Shown here: positions 10,546 to 22,185 of the stretch, piece after piece
Numbering within the stretch: the stretch's first letter is position 1
How the letters are laid out: every line of letters begins with the position of its first letter
NCBI GenBank assembly: GCA_949316235.1
Contig: OX438750.1
Span: 14,200,865 to 14,264,864 of the forward strand
Source: Oegoconia quadripuncta
Lineage: Eukaryota > Arthropoda > Insecta > Lepidoptera > Autostichidae
Direction: 5' to 3'
Length of the DNA stretch: 64,000 nt
Translations under genes and position numbers: made by a program
The notes under the pieces: generated by a model
The model's input: only the letters and a program-made list of their open reading frames with translations
Told to the model about the DNA's origin: nothing
Database searches by the model: none

Positions 10546-11268
10546 GTAAAATACGTAAATATAAGCCGTAAATAATTATATTCGGTGATTTCATTGAATT
10601 GAGGGTGCCCAATGCCATGGGCAAACCTTACCAAACCAAACCTTAGAACAAAAAAATGAATTATGACTTGTAAATTCCATATAATGTGGATCATGTATGA
10701 CTTATCAAAAATAGAGGTCTAAAATTAACGCCGAAAAGTAAATTATTTAGTTTATATCACTTCGTTTGTCTGCTAGAGGCATCTGATAGACGCACAGACC
10801 CCAGTAAAAGGGTACCGTTAGGACCCTTCGGGCAATACACAAGTAGGTATATACGGATATTTTAAACGCGGTAACAAGTGAGCTACTTTTAAAGATACAG
10901 GAAATCTGTCCATAATTTTTAAGAATATCTCGATCGGCATTCACAGATTTTGAAAAAATGGTGAAAAGTAAAAATAATCCGCTCAATGGGGCCAACTCAA
11001 GTGAGACCCGTTTACAGAACTCTGCTCAGTCATGATTTCAACCTAAAACTTGTTGAAAGGGGATAGATAAATTCATATTTTTGCGGCAAGACAGAGATGT
11101 ACATTTTATATACAATGCATATTTCTGTAACAATTTTGTGTACAATAAAGATATTAAGATGACATTAATTCTCAGACTTGAGCGTCTTTTTACAATACGG
11201 ATTTTAGAGTACCTACCTCGAAATGTCAGAAAACGAAAAAATACTTTTCTCATAGAAATGAAAATTCA
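10546..11268. other. No gene recognised
   Basis: AT-rich, short overlapping frames on both strands, no conserved motif seen. Frames of 71-82 codons here have composition expected by chance. Confidence 0.5.
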
Positions 11269-11606
11269 ATTTTTTTTTTTATGCACGACGGATTCGTACT
11301 TGACCTCAATCACACCTGATGTTAAGTGAAGATGAGGTCGAAGGTGGAAGCGTACTGACCCGGAAACCCCAACACATTTGGGGGACTGGCTATCTTATCT
11401 CTGACAACCGGAACACAACAATGCTAGTAACATTGCTGCTTGGCGGCAGATTCAGATAAGATGGTGGTAGCTAGCCAGGCGGACATTTTAAAATGCCCTA
11501 CCACCAACCAAACCGAGTACTTAAAACATGTACCCCGCTGGGGATCGAACCCGCGACCTCCGAATCGTAAACCCAATGTTGTTTACATTGAGCCACGGAG
11601 GCGGTT
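11269..11606 (-). mobile_element. SINE family A, copy 3
   Basis: A full-length reverse copy with a T12 run at its left edge (the poly(A) tail) and CCGCCTCCGTGGCTCAATGT at its right edge. Both the A-box-like head and the B box GGTTCGATCCC are present. It is one of the best preserved copies here and would serve as a family reference. Confidence 0.92.
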
Positions 11607-12095
11607 AAAATATGGAACTAGTCGCTACAAAGGAACTAACTATGATGTTTTTTTTTTATTAAGAACCTCAACAGTAGGTAATACAAACTTTCTAAAGTGT
11701 ATTTAATTTTCAACAAGATGGTGCCCAGTAGTCGCCGAACACGTACAAATTTAAACGAGTATTTTGGAAACCGTAGTAAATACGCTACCATAATTGGAAG
11801 TTCCCTAGTTCTACTTTCCGAATCGGCACGAGAATTAATTAGGAAAACGTAGAGAAATAAATAATTGTACCTCCCCCGGCAGGCCGGCGGCCATGAATAG
11901 AAGGGGATTGATTACTGTGGAATAATTGCTGAACCCGGGAGGGTAAGGGATGGCTCCCCCAACCCCCAGCAAGGTACATTAGCTAAATGTAGATATGGAT
12001 TTAAAATATCCTGCGTTCATTGATGAAACTTGATCCGCCTGTGATATGTATGACCGACCGACCTACGAGTACTTTATCTTGTAAGGTTTATAAAA

Positions 12096-12347
12096 TGGAG
12101 GTCGTGAATTCGATGCTAGCGGGGCACATGTTTAATGTTCAGTTTAGTTGGTGGTAGAGCATTTTTAAATGTCCGCCTGGTCAGGCATTATCTTATCTAA
12201 GTCTAAGCAATAATGTTAATAGCATTGTTGTATTCCGGTTGTTTGTGATATGATCGTCAGTACCCCAAATAAGTTGAGGGTAGCAAGTGAGCGTACTTCC
12301 CCACCTCCAGCCTTTCAGGTCAAACGCTAACCCGTTGTGAATAAAAG
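12096..12347 (+). mobile_element. SINE family A, copy 4 (old, 5-prime truncated)
   Basis: Starts inside the head at TGGAGGTCGTGAATTCGATG and ends GTTGTGAATAAAAGAAG. Many substitutions from the other copies (GCATTTTTAAATGTCCGCCT is kept). The high divergence marks an older insertion. Confidence 0.78.
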
Positions 12348-12554
12348 AAGTATGAACTGAGTTTTGCTCGAGCGCTATCGATATGTTGTATTCGTCACCA
12401 CAGTTTCAGCCCTTTCAGTTCAGCGGAAAATTGAAGCGGTTCCTTACAGCTTGCATCGGGAGCCATCTAGTGTCCACTAAGGAAGACGTCATCGCGGCGC
12501 CCGCAAACCGGACGCCATTCCAAATTTACGCCATATCTTCTCGTCATCAATTCC

Positions 12555-12870
12555 ACAGTCTTTAATTTGTGCGTCCTACACGTAATGACTTATGGGGCTA
12601 AAATGTGGACGCTGACGAATTATAAGATTCATTCAAAAGTTTAAGATCACACAACGGCCCCACTGCGTTCGCCAACATTGCCCTGAAGGTTAGCAGGCTG
12701 CAGTGGTAATAGGCAGGTCATAATCTGTTGCAGAACCGATAATTCTGGAGTTGTTCGCGGCCAGAGATCGTTCCACAGTTAAATGGAACAACGATCTGCT
12801 TCGACGGCTGGGAGCGATGCGTGAAGCCCAATATCGGACTCTGGCGCACCTATGTCCAGCAATAGATAAT
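12555..12870 (+). mobile_element. RTE-type LINE ORF2 C-terminal fragment
   Basis: Broken frames contain VMTYGAKMWTLT (the 'MTYGAETWTLT' motif of RTE ORF2), CRRTDN and VKWNNDLLRRLGA (the 'RWSDDLRRAAG' motif). Order and spacing fit a C-terminal RTE segment with frameshifts. It is a different subfamily from the LIYGSECWVWQKK copies at 32.6 and 39.3 kb. Confidence 0.7.
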
Positions 12871-13288
12871 AATGATAATAATGACGAATCAAGAGCTAAT
12901 TTCTTGCTACTACTACTACAATTAGTAATACTACATCAGTTCAACGAGCGAGCTTCTATCCTTTGCTACAGCAACAAAATGATTCTCATAGCTCCCTGTT
13001 CTGCGGATTTCCTCATGATCCCTCTCAACCAATCCTATGAGATTGTGAGATGACTTCTTCAAAGATTATGACGGTGTCTTAGGTAAACAAACATTCATAT
13101 CATAAGGAATGACTAATCTAATTTATTATTGGCTCTGTGGCCTTGCTGTCAAATCAAACGGTCTCTTCACATAAACCATGAGTCGAACTGAAGGAATGCT
13201 TGGCATTTGCGTACCAATTAGAAAATATTTTGTTTCCCTACTGCGTTGGTGGATAAATATAAGACAGGGCCGAATCGGGATAAAGACT

Positions 13289-13702
13289 TGTAACGAGACG
13301 CCATGCGCCTCGTTGGTTCTCTTTATTCAGCATTCTCCTTGTTCGTTTCTTTTTCGATTAACTCATAATATTTTAAATTCAAAATTTGAATTCTGCCTGT
13401 TCTTTCTCTCTCTCTCTCTTTCTGTGTAGCTTTTGTTTATTCAGTTCATGATTTACTGTTACAAAGACTGGACGTATACTTTTCTATTAATATTGTTTGA
13501 ACTACGAAACTAATAAATTCAGTTTATTATTAAATTACCAATTTAAAAGTTATTTTGTGTACGTATTATTGTTTGTGAACGTGATACCTTTTTAATATAA
13601 GTTGTCACTGACAACGACTCAAGATCCGGCTCATCCTCATCTCACTACATTCTGTGGCCTACTCCTGGACATCTTCAGTATCAGCCTGGGAGTAGTGCTT
13701 CA
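13289..13702 (+). mobile_element. Solo LTR, copy 2
   Basis: 414 bp, TGTAACGAGACGCC to GTAGTGCTTCA, aligned along its whole length with the LTR at 4754. It is flanked by an exact 4-bp duplication GACT (13285-13288 and 13703-13706). This fixes the LTR boundaries and proves the unit is an LTR and not part of a larger repeat. No internal region is present. Confidence 0.88.
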
Positions 13703-13979
13703 GACTGTAGCATTTGCATGGGAGGATTTGCCATTATCGAGAAACACGACGAGTGTTAGCCTTTGCAAATAGTTAGGAGGTCCCACAAACTTATAATGCT
13801 GCTACGCATCATATGGTCTATTCTATGTTGTGCTTACGGAGCCCCTAAGTGTCTCCGTGCGGAGACTCGGAATGTCAGCGATATAGGTACGGGTAGAATA
13901 AGAAACCCTCTCCAAAGTCCAAATGTCTGGAATTAAGGCTCTGCAATTTAGAAACCATTGAATGTCATGGTCAGATTTT

Positions 13980-14314
13980 CTTTTATGCACAACGGATTGG
14001 TACTTGACCTCAATCACACCAGATGTTAAGTGAAGATGAGGTCGAAGGTGGAAGCGTACTGACCTGGAAACCCCAACACATTTGGGAGATTAGTTATCTA
14101 TCTCTGACAACCGGAACACAACAATGCTATTAAACCTTGCTGCTTGGCGGTAGATTTAGATAAGATGGTGGTAGCTAGCCAGGCGGACATTTAAAATGCC
14201 CTACCACCAACCAACCCGTGTAATTAAACATGTGTGTACGCCGTTGGGGATCGAACCCGCGACCTCCGAATCGTAAACCCATTGTTGTTTACATTGAGCC
14301 ACGGAGGCGGTTAA
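13980..14314 (-). mobile_element. SINE family A, copy 5
   Basis: Reverse copy, head CCGCCTCCGTGGCTCAATGT at the right, B box GGTTCGATCCC intact with a small insertion (GTGTGTACGCC) beside it. The tail is short (GCATAAAAGAAAA). Confidence 0.9.
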
Positions 14315-15790
14315 ATGATAGGATTCTTTTGGCACATCGGTTCGCAAGAGTCGAGTGATCCGAAGTATTATGTGAATTGTTAAGTCCTTTGTCAAAGTAT
14401 TTATCCAGTTTTCTGCACTAATGGCGTTACTGAAGACATATCTTGGTCATCAGCCAATGCTCTCAATCGTACCTGTCACAGAATGCCATTGAAGCCACGT
14501 GCCAAAAGAGACCGGATGTTCACGGAAAAACGGAAAGCAAGGGAAAGAGAGAAATGAACACCAGCTGTGACTGTTACGTTAAGAATTCGTAAACAATTTG
14601 ATAATGAAAGTTTAGTCACTGGATTAGTACCATTTCATCTAAAAAGTAACTGATCTGGTTTCTAGTCTCAATTCTTATTTTATTTATTTTATTTTATTTT
14701 ATCTCTTCCTCTTCCCATTGGGTGTCGTAATATGAAAGACGACAAAGTTCTCAACGTAAAAGGTGCTTTTCGAAAAGTCTGCGAAAGACAAAATGCTTCC
14801 TCAGACCTATGTCGTTATTCCTTTTCAAAAGCAATGCAATTTGAGACTTGGGAGTTTTACGGTCAGTTTTACCATAAGTTCCAAAGCAATTGGATACACA
14901 AATTTTATAACAATTCATAAAAGTAACAGCAGGATACACTAGAGTATGTGTGTGCTACAACCGTACAAATGGGTCATAGTTCAGTGTGTATAATTGCTCA
15001 GAGAGCAAAACACTGATTTTTAGCTATTACCCACGAGGCGACACTGGTACAAAAGAGAACAACCAGACAAGCATATTTTACTGTGCGCGTCAGTGAATAA
15101 TGTCACTAGTATGTATTGGTATGTATGTATAGTAGTCAGTAGTAATGGATTGATATGTTCAAGAAGGCTAGTCGTCAACAACTAAAACAGTTTACCTACA
15201 AAAGTAAATAACTAACGGACATTTATGGGATATCCCCTTACAACGCTTTCGAAATTTTCGAATATAAATCTTGACTTGTATCAAATTTTACGACCGTAGC
15301 AACAACGGAGGAATTTCACATTCGGTCACCAGCGTGTCAACATGCGAAATTTTAAAAATGTCACCGGAGCCATAATTTACGCTGTTGTTAATATTATTTA
15401 TTGACGATACGCTTGCCAAATGTAATATTAATGTTACGAGCAATGTTACATTGTATGGAGTAATTGATCGAGAGAGAACACAAAGTGGAATATTGAACGA
15501 ATTTTGTAAAGTATGTAAAGTCAGTGCCTACCTATCACAGAAGAAATTACCAGCTGAGATCTATTAAGTTTCAAATTAATTCAAATTATTAATTCGTTCT
15601 CCGAAAAAAATCTCCAAGTCACACTTAGGAGTAAGTTAAAAACTATCTCTATATAGGTATTGGTGGGATTCAGTGGATAGTGAATTTTTTTTTCAAAAAT
15701 GCTACCTAGCGTATCCGCAATCAGAAGGCTAGCTAATTTGAAGTGTTCAGGAAAGAGTGATTTTGAAAATTATGCGTATGTCATCTAATA
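14315..15790. other. No gene recognised
   Basis: AT-rich DNA with a (TTTTA)n-like tract near 14680-14700. The 62-codon frame at 14732-14920 has no recognisable motif, and an overlapping frame of equal length on the other strand argues against coding. Confidence 0.45.
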
Positions 15791-15796
15791 TAATAA

Positions 15797-15967
15797 CCCT
15801 CTTATTCATAAATATTTACAAACGTTTTATAAGCCTGTTTTAGTTAAAGTATGTTTTGTCACTTTCTTTCATTACAACATTTCCTTATGAACGACAGAGA
15901 CAAAACACAACTTTAACTAAAACAGGCTTATATGTATAGCGTTTGTAAATTTTTATGAATAAGACGG
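15797..15967. mobile_element. 171-bp MITE with TAA target duplication
   Basis: Left end CCCTCTTATTCATAAATATT, right end (opposite strand) CCGTCTTATTCATAAAAATT. The inverted match extends through ACAAACG and the AAGCCTGTTTTAGTTAAAGT block, giving arms of about 70 bp. The flanks are TAA (15794-15796) and TAA (15968-15970). A 3-bp TAA duplication and MITE size fit the PIF/Harbinger superfamily. Confidence 0.78.
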
Positions 15968-16334
15968 TAAGATGGCAAATTCAAAATTGGCTTCATTAGC
16001 GAATTCCTAAATATCAAGAAATGATATAGTTATGTGTCATATAAATATGCTACTATGTAGAAAATTTGGCTTCAAAACTACAACGCAATGAGCAGTTCGC
16101 TACCCGAAGATTCTCTACTCATGACTGTGGAATTCGCAGAAAATGCTAAAAGAATTCACGAAAACTACAAAAACTAACGACTAATGTTAATTTATGGGCG
16201 AACTAAGGTCGTTCCTTGAAATAGAGCCGTTCTCTTTAATTAGTTAGGTATGCATGTATCAGGTCGGACGGGCGGACACATAATTTGAACCACCCAACGC
16301 GATGACAGTAGATTCGATAAGATCTTAAGGTTTT

Positions 16335-16560
16335 GTAGTTTGTAGAAGTCATTCATTTCATTACTCTAACAGCTCTACATATAATTCCAAACAGAAAACA
16401 GGCAAAAGCCATTCTGCTGCGTATTAAAGATATATATAGGCGGCGAATATGTTTAAGGTGTACACCCCAAGAACTACCAGATAGAACCTTAAGTATATTC
16501 AAGAATCTATTACATAAACTTTGTCCTTGTGTAGTCTGATGAACGCTTGTCATCAATAAT
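16335..16560 (-). mobile_element. LINE reverse-transcriptase thumb-region fragment
   Basis: The minus-strand frame contains LNILKVLSGSSWGVHLKHIR followed by RLYISLIRSRMAFACFLFG. This is the segment after the RT domain in Jockey-like ORF2 proteins (LNxLKxLxGTxWGxxxxxLLxLYxALIRS). It is about 67 codons and isolated. Confidence 0.75.
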
Positions 16561-16663
16561 TCTCTCTTTCGCTATTTAGGTTAGGTACAATATGATTGAC
16601 ATATCCAAAAGGATAAATATCCCAAAATAAAGTAACATTAACAAAAAAAAAAATTCCAAGTCA

Positions 16664-16750
16664 TTTTTTTTTACGCACGACGGATTGGTACTTGACCTAA
16701 TCACACCTGATGTTAAGTGAAGATGAGGTCGAAGTTGGAAGCGTACTGAC
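16664..16750 (-). mobile_element. SINE family A, copy 6 (3-prime end only)
   Basis: Poly(T), ACGCACGACGGATTGGTACT and AATCACACCTGATGTTAAGT, ending in GAAGCGTACTGAC. Only the terminal 85 bp of the family are present, a typical 5-prime truncation. Confidence 0.82.
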
Positions 16751-17657
16751 TGTACAAGTATTACAAATTACAAGTACAAATATTAATAAAAAGCGCATGT
16801 TGACTGCTTTCATGCGCCCAGGGTGCGGACCAGCCCCATTTTAATCTACAGAAGGATAAATAGTAGGTTCGACTAGGTATCCCTATATTCTTCACTTCCT
16901 TAGCAGTTCAAATCAAACATTATTTAGTAACATCCCATAAGATAAATTTAACACATAGTACTATAAGTCATTACTAACTTAATGATTAGTGACTTGAAGA
17001 ATGATTTTAAAATTATATTTTTTATATAACAAATAACTAATATGTGAAGATATTTGTTAGCGCCAAAAATAGGTACTCAATAGTTAAATAAGTATACAAC
17101 ACACACGTCAAAATATACAAACAGACAGATAGAGATGGAAGAAGGCATTGACAGGCGTAGCTCTTATTGCTCCTAAATAAACTCGTATTCTGTAAGACTG
17201 AGGATAGAGACAAAATTATCAGTGTCACATTCGAGTTCTTGCTTGACAAATGCAAATTATCTAGGAACAAAGTGCAATGTTTGCACTATTCTTTCGACGA
17301 GCTAGAATGAACTTTAAGAAAACTGTGATTTGGATCTCTCTTCCTCTGTACTTCAGTTCCTACAACGCAGATTACCATCGTCGTAATACCATTGCACATG
17401 GTACACAAAAATTTGTTTTTCTACTTACTCATTATATATACGAGTACCTAGGTACTTATGTTAATAATTTACCTGGGTAGCAAGATACGTGAATGGATGC
17501 TTGATACGCAACGCGTCGGTAGGTACCCACTACCTTAGTAAAAGACGTATTACACCGAATATTTACCTGAAACAAAATAAAACACCAATTAATATGTGTA
17601 ATAGGTATGTTATAGTTTTGTAAGTATAGAATATTTGCTGCTAAACCCTTACTCCGT

Positions 17658-17785
17658 TTCCTATTTCAATGCTCAGGTTGGCTGGAAAGATCTCTTAAAG
17701 AGATAAGTGCACCTTTGTACGTGATTTATGACCGTGCTTGTTCTCTGTTATAATGTAATATTTTGGTGCAATAAAGAATATAGAT
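17658..17785 (+). mobile_element. LINE-like 3-prime end, family C copy 3
   Basis: CTCAGGTTGGCTGGAAAGAT, TCTTAAAGAGATAAGTGCAC and GTGCAATAAAGAATATAG follow the same plan as the 3849 and 5673 copies. It is more diverged. Confidence 0.5.
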
Positions 17786-17884
17786 ATTTGTAGACTTCAA
17801 TCTGTAGAAAACATATAGTATCATAATTATAAAACTACTTTGTTGCGATAGCGAATATCATTGACTCAACAGACGTTAAGTCAA

Positions 17885-18030
17885 TGATAACACGTGTCCC
17901 TACACTTGTACGTTACAAGACCTCTACGATGCCACAGACAATGCTTTAGGCGTGGTCGCCATGATCCTCCAGAATTTGATGTTTTTGCCATCGACTCGCT
18001 AAGAAGAAGAACACCAAATTTTTATGGTCT
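17885..18030 (+). mobile_element. LINE-like fragment, family F copy 1
   Basis: CTCTACGATGCCACAGACAA, CATGATCCTCCAGAATTTGA and TTTTTGCCATCGACTCGCTA, then AGAAGAAG. A matching piece sits at 37098-37225 (TACGATGCCA, CAAGAATTTCATGTTTTTGT, CATCGACAGGCTAAGAAGAA). The shared block suggests a dispersed retroelement 3-prime region. The clade is unknown. Confidence 0.5.
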
Positions 18031-19670
18031 CTAAACTACTGCAAGTTCAAGAGGGTCGTCGGTGGAGGATCAGTCCTCCAATCAAGATAACTATCTATAT
18101 AATTCATCAACGTTGCACTTTGACAGTAATTATGACCGAAATTCTCGGATTTTTTCGATAATCCTTTATACAAATGATATAGGTATATATAATATAATTA
18201 TACGTTCGTATCTACTTGTTGTTTCCTTGCGGATACTCGGCTTTCTTATCATTTTGTTACCCAGATAGAAATAATAAGTAAAAATACACGTAATGATAAG
18301 ACGTAAGTAGGTAAGTAAATAAACATATTTTTCAATCACCATTCCCTCTAAATAGGATTTCTTTCTATTCTCAAAGGGGTTCGGGCCTTATTGTCAGCTT
18401 GGCAGTGATGCCAACATACCAAAATTCCATTACGATGGCTAAAATTCCCGGTCTCTATAGACATTCTTTTATATTGCGTATTGCGTCCCATCTTGTCTCC
18501 GTAGGCTTCGCTTTCATATCGGTTTGTCGTCATTCATCAAATAAAAGGCAGGCGACCTTGGCCCTGAAGATGAAATGGTATCACACATTTTTCGTAAGTA
18601 ATAAAAAAAAACCTCCGTTTTATCGGTTCTATTTGGTTTATTGCGGTTTACGATCCGCCAATCCGCACTCGGCCCGCCCGGCCCATGTGATTTTGTTGGA
18701 TTATAAGAACGGTGCTGTGGCCCGTACAGCATCCTGTAACTACGTTTATGGGCTGATTAGAAGTGTGCGTACCTAAGTGAACACACGAACCCAAGAAAAA
18801 AAAGTTAAAAACTCTACTCGGATTTGGCAGGCAAGTGTTTAAAAGTGGCACCCGTGACAGGAAAGTGTTACTAAGAGAGTGATGAATGTGGATAAAAAGG
18901 AAGAGGAAGACCAGGGAAAGGATCAATGGATTGTGTGAGGGATGATTATGAACGAATGTTGATGAATGATAATGTATTGCCTTTTTTTACAATAAAGCGT
19001 TTACAAACAAACAAACGAAAAGGGCGTGAATGATATGGTTGACGAAGGAAAATGAAAGAAAAAGACGAAGGTACTGCGCTGACCTGAAGTAAATTTGGAC
19101 CGGAGGAAGAATACGGTGATGGTGGCGATACAGTTCAAATAAAGGGGCCTTGGCGATGAAGTATAGGTAACGCGTGTTTTCTTTGCCATGACAAATATAT
19201 TTGTATAACTAAGCTATTCTAATTTTCACTTTCACCAACCGCAAACAAATGTTGGTTCTCAATGTCCGCTGATTCATAGCGATATGGGACAGTGATCCCA
19301 ATGCCAAGTAAACAAAAATGTATCTCGTACTCGAACAAGATACGATGTCGGCGCTGACAAAGAATTGGCAACAGTTTTTGGCACATCGTATAGCGATTTT
19401 AACACCTGGAAATGTCATCGCATGCTAGTGATATGACAGTTGTAAATGTAATTTCTAGCGCTGTTCCATTTCCTGAACCTAGAATTTGAAGTTAGTAAGT
19501 GCTTATCAATTCATCACCAGTCTAGCGTCCACATTGGGACACAATCTCGTTTCACTAGAAGAGGACATGGGCCATAATCATAGGATGGAATTTTGCCTGC
19601 AAGGAAAATCAATCTACCTAAGATTCTCGTAAGAAAACTATCAAATTTAAATATTTTTAAAGCGCCTTAC
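18031..19670. other. No gene recognised
   Basis: The 125-codon frame at 18399-18776 is the longest here. It shows no domain, includes low-complexity stretches and overlaps frames on the other strand. Its last third (GCCAATCCGCACTCGGCCCG...TTATGGGCTGAT) looks like a retroposon end. I do not call a gene. Confidence 0.45.
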
Positions 19671-19675
19671 ATGCT

Positions 19676-19768
19676 TTTATAAATATTTAAGTATTGTTAT
19701 TAGTTATCTAGTATCCATAGTTGTAAGCTTTGCTTAAGGTGGGAGTAGATTTATTTATTATTATTTTC
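19676..19768 (+). mobile_element. SINE family B-prime, 3-prime fragment
   Basis: TATAAATATTTAAGTATTGT, TTATCTAGTATCCATAGT and AAGCTTTGCTTAAGGTGGGA, ending in (ATT)n. It matches the minus strand of 10083-10210 read in the same direction. Only the body 3-prime half is left. Confidence 0.7.
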
Positions 19769-19832
19769 AAATTGATGAAAAAAGCATTGTTCTATCCAAT
19801 GCCAATGCTGCAGTTTCCCTTATTTTCTCCCG

Positions 19833-19875
19833 TATATCAGAGTTAATCATAAGGATTATGATTAACTCTGATATA
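19833..19875. repeat. Perfect 18-bp hairpin
   Basis: Arms TATATCAGAGTTAATCAT (19833-19850) and its exact complement (19858-19875) around a 7-base loop. No T-run follows. It could be a tiny foldback or a recent replication-slippage product. Confidence 0.85.
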
Positions 19876-20611
19876 ATAAATACGGCTGAGTTTAGCTTGT
19901 AATGAAAATTCATCTACCTACTCCCACCTACAGCCATAATACATCACGAGGAGCACTTATCTTCGTAGTGGAGTCGGGCACATGTAATTTTGACCCACTA
20001 GAACTCTTTGGAGAGCTACTCCTGTTTTGGCTACTAAATCTCATGATACAAGGAGTATGTAATCAACAAGTTCGAGATATCTTGCGGCCACAGAATATCG
20101 CAGTCACAGAAGTGTTTCATTGACTCCATTTGCACAAGCTCTGCAGGTTAATTTTCAATGAGTAGTGAGGATTTCAAGTAAGTGTCCACAGAGACACGCT
20201 CTAGAGAATCTATTGTTTTGACATCATGCTGAGTGTCACCACTAACACACCACCACAATTTCGACCGCCCTTTATCACGCTTCAACCCATCACTGGTTTG
20301 TCCTGTAGTCACGACCCTGTGTCGGTCGGCAATATTAATATATATTTTTATCATTCGAGCAAATACATACATTATATTTCGTTACGTATACCAAAACGCC
20401 GATACACCTCAATTACATCATAATATATTTTGTAATCAATATGGCTAGAAAATAAAAATAAAAGATTCTTGCGAATTCAATTACTGTTATGTTTCCGCTT
20501 CTAGGGTGTCTTTTAGGAAAAAATATAACCCCATATTTTTATAGCCGGAATCGATTCTATACGTGCTTTTGACCAAACTAATTTGAGGTTTCAGATATCC
20601 AATAAATAATG

Positions 20612-21062
20612 TTGTGTTGTTGTGGGGAAATGCCGTGGACATAAATTGTATCTTTGTTCTGCAGAAACGAACGGTGCGTGCGATTTACAAACTGGGCCCC
20701 AGAGTGTCTCGTAGGAATAAATTTAAAGAAATTAATATATTAACATTAGCATCGCAATATATTTACGAAAACTTAATGTACGTAAGAAACAATATAGAAT
20801 CGTTTAAGAAAAATAGTGATATATACATAATGTTAATACCAGATAAAAAATAAACTTGCTGTTCATGTCAGCCGTTTACACAAAGTCAACACGTCATTTA
20901 AGGGGCAATGTATACACTTATATAATAAGGTTCAAGTGGATATTCAAAATTTACCTTTAAATAAATTCAAGACCATCATAAAACGGACATTATTTACCAA
21001 AGGCTATTATAAAATTTCTGACTATCTGGATGATAAGCAAACGTGGACATAGACCGCTCGGT
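20612..21062 (+). mobile_element. Jockey/CR1-type LINE ORF2 C-terminus, family J
   Basis: A frame from about 20614 reads LLWGNAVDINCIFVLQKRTV, then RAIYKLGPRVSRRNKFKEIN and ILTLASQYIYENLMYVRNN. This is the post-RT region of family J. It stops at 20853. Frame-shifted text continues with VDIQNLPLNKFKTIIK-like residues and YYKISDYLDDKQTWT at 20945-21050. At least one frameshift and a stop make it a pseudogene. The 3-prime UTR seen at 4.3 kb is absent. Confidence 0.82.
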
Positions 21063-21107
21063 GATATTCAGTCTAATTATACAATATAATATAATTGTAA
21101 TAAGATC

Positions 21108-21336
21108 ACCTATTTGCGCCGTTTGGTGTAGAAACGCTTGGGCCGTGGGGACCGGGTGCTCACACTCTTTTTGTGGAGTTATCTGAGCGTCTAGTTGATG
21201 CATCCCACGATCGGAGGGCTGGCCAATACTTTGGCCAGAGAATCAGCCTCGCTATACAGCGAGGCAATGCGGCCAGCTTTCTGGGTACCTTTCCATCAAC
21301 CAGAGACTTGGGGCTAGTTTTGTTTTTTTGTTTTTA
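21108..21336 (+). mobile_element. Non-LTR retrotransposon C-terminus, family G copy 1
   Basis: An open frame includes FGVETLGPWGPGAHTLFVEL, then RRAGQYFGQRISLAIQRGNA and ASFLGTFP. 'FGVETLGPWG' and 'QRISxAIQRGNAAS' are signatures I know from LINE ORF2 C-termini in moths and other invertebrates. The frame is open to a stop at about 21336 and is followed by an AT-rich tail. A second copy follows directly. Confidence 0.75.
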
Positions 21337-21444
21337 ATAATAAATTGTATTATATTATAATAAGTTGATTATAAATATTGTACATACTGTATGTAAATGG
21401 TTACAATTATATTATATTGAAAATAGAATATAATTGTAAGAGTA

Positions 21445-21660
21445 ATCATTGCCATCCAGCGAGGGAATGCAGCCACCATCTTGGGCACTCTCCCACATGG
21501 ACCAAACCTGTGCCACCTTCTAAACTAAGTAATGAGGTGGCACAAGCTCTTTAAATTAGTTGTTCATATTAGGTTTATAGATAAGCTTGTAAATCAATAT
21601 TAAAATTCATAGTATAAAATTATCACTTGAAAACGTCACTATTAATATTACTATTACATT
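21445..21660 (+). mobile_element. Non-LTR retrotransposon C-terminus, family G copy 2
   Basis: CATCCAGCGAGGGAATGCAG encodes IQRGNAAT and then ILGTLPHGP, the same terminus as the copy at 21108, with a different 3-prime UTR (CACCTTCTAAACTAAGTAAT). Only the last 30 codons of ORF2 are present. Confidence 0.65.
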
Positions 21661-21663
21661 TTA

Positions 21664-22185
21664 ATTTACTGCTCATTCACAAAGCTGACTCCCCAGAGAA
21701 GAACGAGCAAGAAACTCTAGGGTTGCTCTTTTAAACAGATTATGGGTTACAATTTGTGATTTGATAATTATATGATTAATAAGACAGCTATGTCCATGCT
21801 TGCTATCATTCAAATAGTCAGTGATTTTATAATAGCCTTTTGCTAATAATTTCTGTTTTATGATTGCTTTAAATTTATTTAAAGGCAAATTTTGAATGTC
21901 TACTGAAACCTTATTATAAAAGCGTATACATTGCCCTTTAAAGGATTTACTAACTTTGTGAAGTCGGCTAACATAAACAGATAATTGGTTCTTATTCCTT
22001 GTATTAACATTGTACCTAACACTATTTTTAGCGAATAAGGTTATATTTTTTTTGCATATAACAAGTTCTCATAAATGTATTGAGAAGCCATTGTTAGGAT
22101 ATAAATTACCTTAAACTTATCTCTAAGAGACACTCTAGGTCCCAATTTATAAATGGCACGAATAGCACGTTTATATACTATGATA
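21664..22185 (-). mobile_element. Jockey/CR1-type LINE ORF2 C-terminus, family J, inverted
   Basis: On the minus strand, RAIRAIYKLGPRVSLRDKFK is followed by SQYIYENLL, then LPLNKFKAIIKQKLLAKGYY and KITDYLND, and a 3-prime part with ATLEFLARSSLG. This is the same family as 20612-21062 and lies on the opposite strand about 600 bp away, so the two can pair as inverted repeats. Several stops and frameshifts are present. Confidence 0.8.

Noticed and set aside
10341..10694. 117-codon minus-strand frame
   Set aside because: It mostly translates a SINE B-prime copy and its (AAT)n tail.
15385..15567. 60-codon plus-strand frame
   Set aside because: Short, AT-driven composition, no motif or splice context.
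18399..18776. 125-codon plus-strand frame
   Set aside because: No domain or homologue recognised, retroposon-like sequence in its last third, overlapping frames on the other strand, no splice or start support.
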